Below are positions 33,641 through 44,800 of a DNA stretch of 64,000 bases, piece by piece. Below the pieces are notes generated by a model. It was not told the DNA's origin and did not search any database. It saw only the letters and a list, made by a program, of their open reading frames with translations. Each line of letters opens with the position of its first letter. The first letter of the stretch is position 1. The DNA is from Haematococcus lacustris (taxonomy: Eukaryota > Chlorophyta > Chlorophyceae > Chlamydomonadales > Haematococcaceae): NCBI GenBank assembly GCA_030144725.1, contig JASKMD010000009.1:1381466-1445465 (forward strand). The letters are read 5' to 3'. A program made the translations under genes and the position numbers.

Positions 33641-33904
33641 CAACGACGCCCGAACACCTCGCAACACCACAACAAACGGCATGTATTGCTGGTGCTAAGC
33701 ACATGCATTGATGGAAGGTAACAACACCACACAACAACACCACACAACATCACTACAACAACAACACAACGACTCATGCATTGCTCACCACATATGTCAT
33801 GTGCACAACCACAAGGACTGGCTGCACCTCATTGCTATGGGCTAACACCTTATCACGGGACTGCTAAGCACTTTGCCTTGCTGCCTATGCCCCATGGCAC
33901 CAAA

Positions 33905-34165
33905 TCAGGCTGGGCTAGGCTAGGCTGGGCTAGCCTGGGGTAGGCTAGGCTAGGGTAGTTTAGGGTAGGCTAGCCTAGGCAAGGCTAGCCTGGGGTAGGC
34001 TAGGCTAGGCTAGGCTGGGGTATGCTAGGCTAGGCTAGGCTGGGCTAGGCTAGGCTAGGCTTGGCTCCAGGTTGCCCACTCCAGGTTGCCCGCTCCAGGC
34101 TGCCCGCTTCAGGCTGCCCGCTCTAGGCTGCCCGCTCTAGGCTGCCCGCTCCAGGCTGCCCACTC
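33905..34165. repeat. TAGGCTAGGC and CCAGGCTGCCCGCT tandem repeats
   Basis: A pentamer-like GGCTA array (33905-34065) passes into 18-bp CTCCAGGCTGCCCG units (about 34068-34165) at the centre of the inserted DNA element, between its two opposed minisatellite arms. Confidence 0.85.
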
Positions 34166-34189
34166 CACTTGGCACCACTTGGCCAGGAC

Positions 34190-35300
34190 CCTGTGGTGAG
34201 GGACCAGGACCCTGTGGTGCCAGGACCCTGTGGTGTGGTACCAGGACCCTGTTGGCCAGGACCCTGTGGTGTGGTGCCAGGACCCTGTGGTATCAGGACC
34301 CTGTGGTGTGGTACCAGGACCCTGTTGGCCAGGACCCTGTGGTGTGGTGCCAGGACCCTGTGGTGAGGGACCAGGACCCTGTGGTGTGGTGCGGCAGAAC
34401 CCTGTAGCCAAACGTCGCAGGACCCTGTAGCCGTGCGGCAGAACCCTGTAGCCAAACGTCGCAGGACCCTGTAGGCGTGCGGCAGAACCCTGTAGCCAAA
34501 CGTCGTAGGACCCTGTAGGCGTGCGCCAGGACCCTGTAGCCAAACGTCGCAGGACCCTGTAGCCGTGCGGCAGAACCCTGTAGCCAAACGTCGCAGGACC
34601 CTGTAGACCTGTGTCGCAGGACCTTGTAGGCGTGCGGCAGGACCCTGTAGACCTGTGTCGCAGGACCCTGTAGGCGTGCGGCAGGACCCTGTAGACGTGT
34701 GTCGTGAGACCCTGTAGGCGTGCGGCAGGACCCTGTAGACCTCTGTCGTAGGACCCTGTAGCCGTGCGACAGAATCCTGTGACCTATGACTTTGTGGTGT
34801 GGTATCAGGACCCTGTGGTGAGGTGCCAGGACCCTGTGGTGCCAGGACCCTGTGGTGTGGTGCCAGGACCCTGTGTGCCAGGACCCTGTGGTGAGGGACC
34901 AGGACCCTGTGGTTCCAGGACCCTGTCATGTGGTACCAGGACCCTGTTGGCCAGGACCCTGTGGTGTGGTGCCAGGACCCTGTGGTGAGGTGCCAGGACC
35001 CTGTGGTGCCAGGACCCTGTGGTGAGGTGCCAGGACCCTGTGGGCCAGGACCCTGTGGTGAGGTGCCATGACCCTGTGGTGAGGTACCAGGACCCTGTGG
35101 TGCCAGAACCCTGTGGTGTGGTGCCAGGACCCTGTGTGCCAGAACCCTGTGGTCAGGTGCCAGGACCCTGTAGGTGTGCAACAGGACCCTGTGGTGAGGT
35201 ACCAGGACCCTGTGGTGCCAGAACCCTGTGGTGAGGGGCCAGGACCCTGTGAGCCAGAACCCTGTGGTGTGGTGCCAGGACCCTGTGTGGAAAGGCACTC
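34190..35300 (-). repeat. CAGGACCCTGT minisatellite, right arm
   Basis: This is the reverse-complement family of the left arm. The core CAGGACCCTGT repeats every 12-29 bp, first with GTGGTG spacers, then GTGCGGCAGAACC (34390-34780), then GTGGTG spacers again. A few units (AGGACCCTGTACAGGGTCCT, about 35306-35325) are full palindromes joining both orientations. Confidence 0.9.
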
Positions 35301-35826
35301 ATCGTAGGACCCTGTACAGGGTCCTGGCACACATGGTCGAAAGCATCCAAACGGGGTCAACAGGACCAACCACAAGCTATGTAGGAATCCTAACATGGTT
35401 CTATCACATAGGGATGCAAGGAATGATTAAAACATCTACACTCATCAGGTACACAGGACCCTGCACCGGGTCCTACGACCATGGTGACGCTAGGAACCGG
35501 TACAGGGTCCTAGGACACGGGCCATAGCTCATCACTGGCTTGGACGTTTTGCATGCCACCTACTAGGTTGGGCAGCTGTAACCACCCTTTACAACCTCTC
35601 ATACTCACATTTCATGAAAAGTCACTTTGGTCACACGGTGCCAACTCCCTTAGCCAAAATCAGGGTCACAGCCCCACACCTGGCCCAGCAACTCGACACC
35701 GAGTGAGAATTACACTTTGGCCCAAGAGAGTCTTGTCATCCCCTAGGTCACAGCAGCCCACATACCAAGTTTCAGACCTCAACTCTCAGGTTTTTCAAGC
35801 CAGCCAGGCCTTAATTTGCACGAGTG

Positions 35827-38800
35827 TAGCTCCATGGCTGGGTCCCGTGGGTGTGGTGTGTGCTGCAGCCATGTGGTTAGATTTTGGTAATTGGTCTTGT
35901 TGATCAGGCCCACTGTGCGCCCCGCCTCATCATGGGCTACTACGTGTTCAATGAGGCTGTGTTGGGGCAGATTGGGTCCTTGGCTCCCTCCACCCATAGC
36001 TTGGGTGGTGATGTGGGAGTGATTCTGGAGTGTGATTTCGCACCTTCCCGTCCCGACGATGTCTGTTTGCGGGTTAACCGGTGAGGTGTGGAATGTGGCT
36101 CTGGAGTGCAGGTCGGTGCAGCGGGGTATCAAGGTGTGGGGGTCGGGCAGACCCTGCCGGGTATGCTCTGGGAGGGCCGCGTCAAGTGGTCGGCGTCTCG
36201 CCTCTTGTCTCTTACTATTGTCCGCGTCGTACTCATTCTTCTTATCGGTGTAGTCGATGTGTGCTATAATAAGCGACTTAGGTTCGGTTGTGGGGTGCCA
36301 GTGGGCCTTTATTAGGTCCGTCTCCACTGACTTTCGCATGGCGGTTTTGAGGTCATCTTCGCCGTGTGCGCAGACTGGGCAGAGCCAGTGGTCGCCCCTC
36401 GCTTGCCCCGCTAGGCCTGTCTTGGCGAGGCAGGCCGGGTGGTAGGCTCTCATGCAGTTGTTGCACATGGGGCTGTCCTCTTTGGGTTCCCAGCATAGTT
36501 CGCATGTGCAAACATGTTCTGCCTCTGCTCTGCAGACGGCTTCTGTGTGGGCGGGCGTGTAGCCTTCCTTCTTGTACATTTGGAGAGCCCATTTCTCTAT
36601 GATGGTGGGCCTCCAGTGGACGTTGTAATAGCTTTCTTGGTTGTTGCCGTTCCAGTGCCATCCGTCAATGGCAGTGATGGACTCTTGGTGGTCATACATG
36701 GCTCCTAGAATGATCCCTAGCTGCTCGTCTTTGTGTTGGCGTGCAGTATCGGCTTTCCATGTACTGAGATTGGCCAGGGTCATGATGGGTATGTGTGTCA
36801 CTACGTCAGGGATTGTCTGGGTGTGCCGATCGTCAGCTTCTGTGTGTCTGTCTTCCGCTGGTCTCTTGCTGCCGATCTTGTGCTGCGGCGTGGGCTGTTT
36901 CTCGGTCGGTGGCTTGGGGGCATTGTTTGTGAGTTTGGGTCTCGCGGTCACCGTTATGGGGTTCGGTGTGGTCGGTTGTGTGTCTTTTGCGAGTGGCTTG
37001 GCTGTCATGTATGCTCGGATGTCCGTGTAGCGGGGCCCGGTGTCGGAGTGTGCGGCAGTGTGAGGAGTGAGCTCTGTGAGTCCTGCGGCCCAGGCTCGGA
37101 TCTGCCGCTGGTCTGCTGGTAGGGTAAGCGTAGTATCCCGTCTCCCCATAATTGTCTTGGCTTCCGTCGCGGTTGGGCAGTGGTCCATGGTCGCCATGGC
37201 CGTAAGCCTGTTTAGGGCGATTATGTGCTTTTGTTTCACCTTAGTGCCGAAGCGTTTCCTAAGGCTATCCCCTGACATGATGTGTATGTTATCCTGGCAG
37301 ATGAGCTCCGAAGGGTGTGCCAGTCCTAGGCTCTTGAGGCATGTAATGCATGCGCTGACTATGTCCCGTGGTAGCGGGCTAGCGCTCTGTGTTATGAGTT
37401 GCCCAAGTGTTTTAGTCTCCTTGGGGTAGAGGGGTGCCCCTTCGTGTGTGGCGAAGAGGTTTGCTGTGGTGGTATGCAGGAGTTGTCTGGCCCGCAGGGT
37501 GTGTTGCAATAGGTTGGGAATTCGGTGTCCATGTTTAGCGGCCTGAGCGTAGAGCCAGGTGATCTGTTTGTGGAGCATGCACCTCGATATGTGTGCGTAT
37601 GTGTTGTCCGCGGACTGGAGACTGTAGACGAGGGCTGTGGTGTTCCTGGCATGGTACTCTTGGGCTGTTGAGCTGATGCCAAGGCCAAGCTTGTCTATGT
37701 CGTCCCGGATGACGGCATTGGGTGTGCCCAGTGGGAGGTTGAGCTTGTGCTTGACGCATTGGTTGACTGCCCTGTCAAAGAGGTCTAGGTCCCCCGGGGT
37801 GCATGGTACCACGCAGAAGCTATAGGCCAGGCTGGGGATAATCGCTGTTTTGATAATGTGGATGGCTTGTCTAGCGCTGGCGAAGGAGCGCCGCAGTCTT
37901 TCCAGTTTCTGCCTTAGCTGTGTTATCATGGCCGTGTGTTGTGGCTTCCAGTTGAGTGTCATGGTGAGCATGACTCCTAGGTAGGTAAAGGGTGCTGTCG
38001 GGCGGAGGAAGGTGACCGGTTTTCCTTGTAGGCGCAGGTCTTGCATTTGCTTGCGGGCCTCCTTCTCCGCGTCTGCCTGGGTGCTGCATCGGCCAGATTG
38101 ATGCGCTTTGTGTAGCGCCGCTGTGGCGAGGGTTTTGCTGTGTGATATGATAAGGTGGCCCCAGTCCGAGTAGGCTGTGAGCTTGTCCGCCTGGACGCGT
38201 GTATTGCTAATTGAGTTACAGAGGATGGCGACATCGTCCGCGTAATCGATGCTCCCTATTGTGTATCTGTTGTCACTGTCGTTTTCCACTGACTGGAATT
38301 TGTACCCCCGCGCCCCTACTTGGAGCCAGCGCAATAGGGGTTCGATGTAGATGAGGAACAGGAAGGGTGAGAGTGAGTCGCCCTGGATGGTGCCCCGGTC
38401 TACGGGTACCGGGTCCGTAGGGCCGTACGGGGTTTTGAAGCGCGTTGTAGCGCCCGTGTACAGGTCCTTCACCGCGTCTGTGGCGTCGGTGGGGAAGCCA
38501 AGGTCGTGCATGATCCATAGCAGTTTGTCTTGGCATGTGGTGTTAAATGCACTTGTGAAGTCGACCATGAGGGCATAGATGTCTGCTTTAGCAAGTTTAG
38601 CGTCTTCAAGGGCCATGACTAGCATTTGTAGTTGCTGAGTGGTGTCCCTGTGGGAGCGGAAGCCTGCTTGGCATTTGCTCAGCATCCCGTTGGCCTCGGC
38701 GTACTCATAGAGTGTCTTGGTAATGAGGCTGGTCCATAGCTTGTAGATGGTGTTGGCCAGTCCTACAGGTCTGTAGGCGTTGAGGTCTGTTTCCTGGCCC

Positions 38801-41800
38801 TTGTCCTTGTAAAGTAGGCAGGTGTCACTGGTTTTCCACGTGGTTGGTGTGCAGCCTGTGGCCCACATGATGATGAACAGTTGGTGGATGGTGTCCCTCA
38901 TCTCCCATGGCAACATCTTGATGATCTCGTTCTCGATGCCATCTGGTCCTGGGGCTTTGCCTCCTGCCAGCCTGCTGAGGCACTCCTGGAAGCTGGCTTT
39001 ATCCATGATGGCTGTGTGCATCCAATGTATATTTTTGCAGGTGTGCATCGTGAAGGGGTCGTCCGCTTTGGCGCGGGCCCAGGGATAGTTTCTTGTCTGT
39101 GTGTCTGTGTAGTGGCCGGTTTTGGGCGTTGGGGGTGATAGCTTCTGCCCGTAGGCGGCGGTGATAATCCGGTTAAGGTCGGCCGGGGCGGTACAAATTC
39201 TTCTGGTGGCGGGGTCTGTGAGCGCTTGCAGGCCTTTGTGGCTCGTGCGGGATGGGCGTAGAATATATTTGTTGGCTTTTTTGGGCTGGGTGCTTATTAG
39301 TTGTTGCATTCGGAGCCGGGCCTGTGCGATGGCGAGTGCGGAGTCGTCATCGTCCAGCTGGTGGATTTGGTCGCGGTAGGTGTTTGTCAGCTTAGCTAGT
39401 GCGGCTTGCACGTGGTTGTCGGTTGGGTCGTCGTCTTGACGTGCTAGCACCGCCTCCCTGATCGCTGTGTTGCTTGTGTCTGTATCTGGGATGAGCTCCT
39501 CGATCGTTGGGTGGGCGCCATTCTGTTTGAATAGTTGCCTAGCCTGCCGGCTGAGATTTCTAGTGGTCTTGAGCTTCTTGCCTAGCGCCGATCTGATTCT
39601 GCACATGGTCCTGCGTTGGTAGTGTTGGCCCCCTCTAGTCAGTGTCTTTGTTGTGCAAGTCTTCATGGCGGTCGTCCTGCATGTTTCCAAAAGGGTTGTG
39701 AGCATGGTGGCTGCCATGTCTACAGCTTGCCTTGGGTGGAGGCCTGCTAGCTGCGTCAGGCGTTTGGGTTGGTGTGGGTTGGCCTTGTCCAGGTTCGCCA
39801 AGAAGGCTGTGGCTTCCGTAAAGAGAGGTGACAGGTAGGCTGCCAGTTGTGCGTGCAGTTGTGGTGCGCCTGAGCTGGGTTGTTGCACGGCTAGGCGGAA
39901 GGCTTCCCTGTCGCTGTTGTTGATGGGTGTGGTAAGAACAGTGTGCTTTTGGTTTTGGGGCTGTTGTGTTTGTGCCAGGTGTATGCCCAATCTGGCTGTA
40001 GTCAGTGTGGCAGTTAGTGGTCTGTGGTCGCTGAGATATGTGCGTGTGTCTACGTTGGTGCGATGCTCGGGGCCTGGTCGTGCGTCGCGCGTCAGAATGG
40101 CGTCGATGCGGCTGTTGCAGTGTGGTTGTTGGTAGGTCCAGGCCCGGTCGCCGGGGTCGGCTTCGGGCAGGCGCATCTCTGTGGCAAACTCCCTCATCAT
40201 GCGGTCCTGGGTGTATTCCGTGTGTTCGGAGCGGTCTTCTGTTTTCATCGTGGCATTCAAGTCACCGGCGAGAATGAGGGAGCCGGGCAGGTGTCTTGTG
40301 GCTGTGCGTATGTGTTGCTGCATCTTCTCCCGCAGTGGGAGCGCGTCTTCGTTGCAGCCCGATGGCCAGTACGTTGCTACGATGGTGAGGTTGTCGCTGT
40401 GGTGCTGGCTAAGAGTCAGGATGACGCATCTGGAGTTTACTTCCGCCTCCGTGCTTGGTGGTGCTAGGGTGGCTTGCGTCTGAATGGCTAGGTCATGCTT
40501 GATGCCAATGAGGACTTCACTGTGGCCACCGTGTCGGTGCAGTGTGTAGTCCTGGGTGGCTACTCTCAGCCATCCCGGTGTGTCTTTCTTGTGTTGTGTC
40601 TTCGTCTCTGTCAAGATCAGGATGTCGGGGTGGTGGTGGTGGATGAGGTGGGCGACGTCCCTTCTAGCCCGGTAGAGGCCCCGGACGTTAAGAGTTGTGA
40701 GCGTCAGGTGTTGTCTGCTGGGGGTCTGGTGAGCTTGTGTGGGGATATTGGGGGGGGCCTCTGTGGTTGGGCATGGGACTGACGGGCTGGATGTGGTGGC
40801 AGTGGGTGCAGCCTGGGTGGTGGTTAGGTACCTTGACATGAGCGTTTGCGTGTGCCCCTCTTTGCTGTGGCTGGTGTTTCTGGCTCCTTTCTTCGATCGT
40901 GGTTTCTTAGGGCCTGTCTTGGTGCTTGGCTTCTCGTTTCGTGTTGGGGGGGGAGGTGTGGCTGCGTCCTCCTTCGTGGTGGTAGCTTCGCGGTGTCGCG
41001 ACCGGGTCGGCGGGTCTACCTCTGCAGAGGTATTTTTGCGTTTAAGATCGTTGTTGCTCGTGGCGAGGGAAGGTGGTGTCGCTGCTGGAGGTGGTATTGC
41101 TGGTGGTTGGTCGTCTTGGCCGCTCAGGTCTATGGGGTCCGGTCTTTGGTAGTGTTGCTCTAGCTGTGTCGTGGTGGCTTGCTCCAATGGGTCTGCTAAC
41201 CAGAAGATGGGTTCGATGAGATTCTTATGTTGCATGCCTTGCTTGAGTAGGATTAGCCCTCCTTGCAGCTCCTTCCAGTCTGCTGTGGTCAGCAGCCGTC
41301 TAGCGTGTGTAGCTTGTGAGTCCAGCCAGTACCAGGTGTTGTCTAGGTACCTAAGGGTAGTCGCATGGTTCCTGTTGATGAGAATGGCTGCGTTGCTGAT
41401 GTGATTGTCCTCATTGCCCATGAGGGTACTAAGCGTTGCCCTAGTGATGTTGTCATGGGGCAGCTCCTGCGTTGCCAGGTGTAGGGTCTTGTAGTTGTGA
41501 TAAAGGTAGTGGTTCATGGAGTGGATGTTGAAGTTTCCATCCTGATCGTATATGTGTGGGGTACGGTCGGGCAGGGGTATGTGCTTGTTTTCCCCCCTGG
41601 CTCTGCTAGCTAGGTCTTGAAGGTGGGTGGCCAGGTGGCTGCAGTGTGTGAGGACATCATGTGGGTTGATCAGTGGTCTCCCCATGGCCATGTTGATGGC
41701 GTGTACCAAGCAAAAACATTTGTGTTGTGCTTCCATATAGATGGGTACGGGTGGGCCAGTGTTGTGGTTGGTATGGCTGATGATGTGATTTATCTTCTTG

Positions 41801-44800
41801 GTATGGCAGAGTGCTAACTGTGCACTCGTACGGGTTGTGTGGGTGGGGGTGATGATGAAGAGCTGGTGGTGCGTTTGCTTTGTTGACATTGCGATGCGTG
41901 CCAAGGGAGTGGGTGCTGGGTCTAGGGAGTCCTTGAGTGACCATTTCCCATTGAGGCTTGTCATGGCCATGCTGTGGCCCAGTCTTTTGCATAGGAGTAC
42001 GGTAGTATCGTGGAGCTGTGCTAGGTTATCGAGGTTGTGTTGTGTCCAGTCTTGGGGTCGCCTGAGGTCGGCGACGCTTGTCGCCATCAGGCCGTATTTT
42101 AATGTCAGGTACATGTCTATTACTCCGTCGTCGTAGCCTTCGGTGCCTCTTGCCATCTGCCAGGCCAGGAGTTCGTCGGGTGTGTGGAGCTGCTTGAGCC
42201 TTTGTGTGTAGAAGATGTCGATGTCCTTGGTGTTGACCCATTTTCGTCCCGCGGCATTGTTGAGGGAGTCTATTTGGCATGTGTTGCTGCCCTCTTTTTG
42301 GGCGTAGTGTGTGTTGGGTCCTGGGTTAGCTTCAATGTCTCCGCAAGCAAGTAGAAGCCACGTGATGTGTGTGAGCGCCATGACGCCGTAGGTGATACTG
42401 ATTGTGCCTAGCCATCTGATGGCAGTTGGGAGGAGGGCCAAAGCCGCTGTGGTGGTGGTGGTGCTGGGGCGGGGGCGCCGTACCTCTACGGTGCTTATTG
42501 TGTACATGGTGTGTCGTTGTAGTGTTGTGTTGTATTGATGCACTATTGCCCCGCCGGTGTCGGTGTTCAGGGTGAAGTGTCCCTTGGTAATCCAGTTGTG
42601 GCTGCGTAAGACTAGGCATAGTAGGGCTTTGCTCCTGTCTGCCATGCCGTCCATGTAGGTGTAAATGGGGAAGGCCGTTGTCACAGTGATGGCTCTCCAT
42701 CTCTGAAGTTTCCTTGCGTGTTTTAGCCAGCACGTGTGTGAGTGTTTTGGTGTTATGTGGCTGGTATGGGTCGGTGTGTGTTCACTCCTGCTGGTAATAA
42801 TTGCAAGGATGGTGGCGCTTAGCAACGTTAGAAGCATGAGGGGCAGGCCATGCTCTTGTTTTCGGGTTCCATGTGTCGGACTCTGCATGGGAGTCCTGTT
42901 CTTACATTGCTGACTCCAGTTGCAGTTCACGATGAGTTTGCTACGTCTGGCCTGGTGCCTTGCGTTGTTACGGCCTGGCGTGGTCAAGCAATTGGTCCCC
43001 CTACCCTTGGGCTGCTGCTGTTCTAGGCTGCCCATGCTGTGTTTCATTGCTATCCCACCAGCTGTCCCCTGCAGCTGTGTGGTGCTCAGTCCATTAACAT
43101 GAATCCCCTGCCCATGTCTTGGGGTCCTCCGGTCCCCTCCAGGTCCCCTCCGGTTTGGAGCACCTGTAGATAGGTGGGCACATGTGTGATTGCACCTTGT
43201 CTTGGCAGGGGTATGTATGTGTTTGGTGGTAGCTGGTGTGACGCTGACTGTGGGGTTGTTATGGTTGGGTGTGTATCCCACCTCTTCCATGTCTGCCTCC
43301 TGAGTCTCTTCTTCCAGGTCCCTGCCATTGTCCGCCTGTGTCGTGCCTGTGTGCAGACAGCGGTGCGTGTTATTGGCTGTGGTGCATATGTGTTGATCGG
43401 TATAGTGGGTGGGATTGTACCTGCCATGGGTTGCTATAGGATTGCACCTGTCATGTATGGTCATGCTGAAGCAGCTGTGCTCCTGTGTGTGGCTGTTGTG
43501 GGTGCCTACCTGGCTCAGGTTGCTCCGTTGCTGCATTGTTGAAGTGCAGGCTGAGGTTGAGGCCGCTGGTTGTGTCCAGCTTTTGGCGAGCCTTGTGTCG
43601 CTCCGCTCCGGGGGTGAGCTCAGGCGGGGGTACCTGCGTATGTGGACCAGGTGGGCACTGTGTGTGATCCTCTGCCAGCCTTGCAGGGTCCGCTGAGTGA
43701 TGTTGGCTAGTGGGTGTAGCCAGGTTACCTTGCTCGGGACTGTTTGTTGCCCAGCGTGCATGGGGGCGGGGACCTCTGCGGTGTCTGCCTTGCCACCTAC
43801 GCAGTGGGATTCAATGGGGGGGAGTGTAGTGTTAAGGTACCCTCCGGGCAGCTGGCGTGTGCGAGGTGTGTGTGCTTCCTTGCCATTGGGGGTGGTGTGT
43901 TGCCTCTCAATGCGTGTCTGGCCTGCAGGTGGATGGGTGGGTGGGTGGGTGTGGCGTACCTGCTGTGGTTGTAGCGTTTGTCCCCGTGCCAGGTCCTGCT
44001 GCCTGCGCATGGCAGGGGTTGGGGTTGGGGGGTGAGTAGGTGGGTGTGCCTGTGAGGGGTGGGGTGAGGTTGGGAAGGGGAGGTGGGGTTGGGGTTGGGG
44101 GGCTAGGGGTCGGGGTTGGGGTGTGAGGAGTGGGGCTATGTCCTGTCCCCCTTGGCCCGTCCCTCTGTATGTGTGGGTGGTGCAAATGTCCACCTGTGGT
44201 GCTGGGTTAGCTGGGGCTCCTGGGACTCCAGGGATCAGGGCTCCAAGGGCTGGGGCTCCCAGGGGCAGGGCGCCCAGGGGCAGGGCTCCCAGGGGCAGGG
44301 TGCCCAGGGGCAGGGTGCCCAGGGGCAGGGTGCCCAGGGGCAGGGTGCCCAGGGGCAGGGTGCCCAGGGGCAGGGCTCCTGGGGGCAGGGCTCCTGGGGG
44401 CAGGGCTCCTGGGGCTGGGGCAGGTCTGCTGCCGATGTCCGCCCCGTCAATGACCAGTTCATCAAAGTCGGAGAGGTAGCCGCTGCTTGCTCTGCTGCTC
44501 CTCCCCGAGCCCCCCTTAGCCCCTGGGGCTTGGCTGCGTGTCGAGGCTGCTTGCGCTGGAAGGGGGCCTCTGTGGCCCCCATGGGGTGCTGGCGGGGGCA
44601 GTGTCCGCCCCCTGCCCCTGCCCCATTCCCTGCCTCTGCCTCCTTCCCTCCTCTCCTCTCTGCTGCTGGCGGTGGTGGTAGGGGGTGGCACGGCATCCCT
44701 ATGGGCGTTGTTGCTTGGGGGGGGCAGTTGCAGTAGGTCCACACTCTCCTCCGCTTCGCCCCACCCCCCCTTGCGCACTAGCAGTGGCTGCGTCTCTACC

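Larger units (their letters stand above)
32874..35826. mobile_element. DNA element with TA duplication inserted in the LINE frame
   Basis: The ends match as imperfect inverted repeats of about 21 bp: CACTCGCGCCGATTAAGGCC at 32874 and, complemented from 35826, CACTCGTGCAAATTAAGGCC. TA is duplicated (32872-32873 and 35827-35828). Removal of the element plus one TA joins the two LINE frames with no codon lost. It encodes no visible transposase. The interior is mostly minisatellite: one orientation on the left, the opposite on the right, and GGCTAG-type repeats in the middle. The regions 35530-35800 and 32900-33020 are unique spacer sequence. Confidence 0.8.

Noticed and set aside
33026..35300. 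Regular repeats with spacers that resemble a CRISPR array
   Set aside because: Units vary in length, spacers are themselves repeated, two orientations are present, and the context is a eukaryotic transposon. This is a minisatellite.
35779..35826. C-terminal end (stop at 35779) of the 4,622-codon frame as a natural protein end
   Set aside because: These last codons lie inside the inserted CACTCG-ended element. The natural frame continues at 32871.
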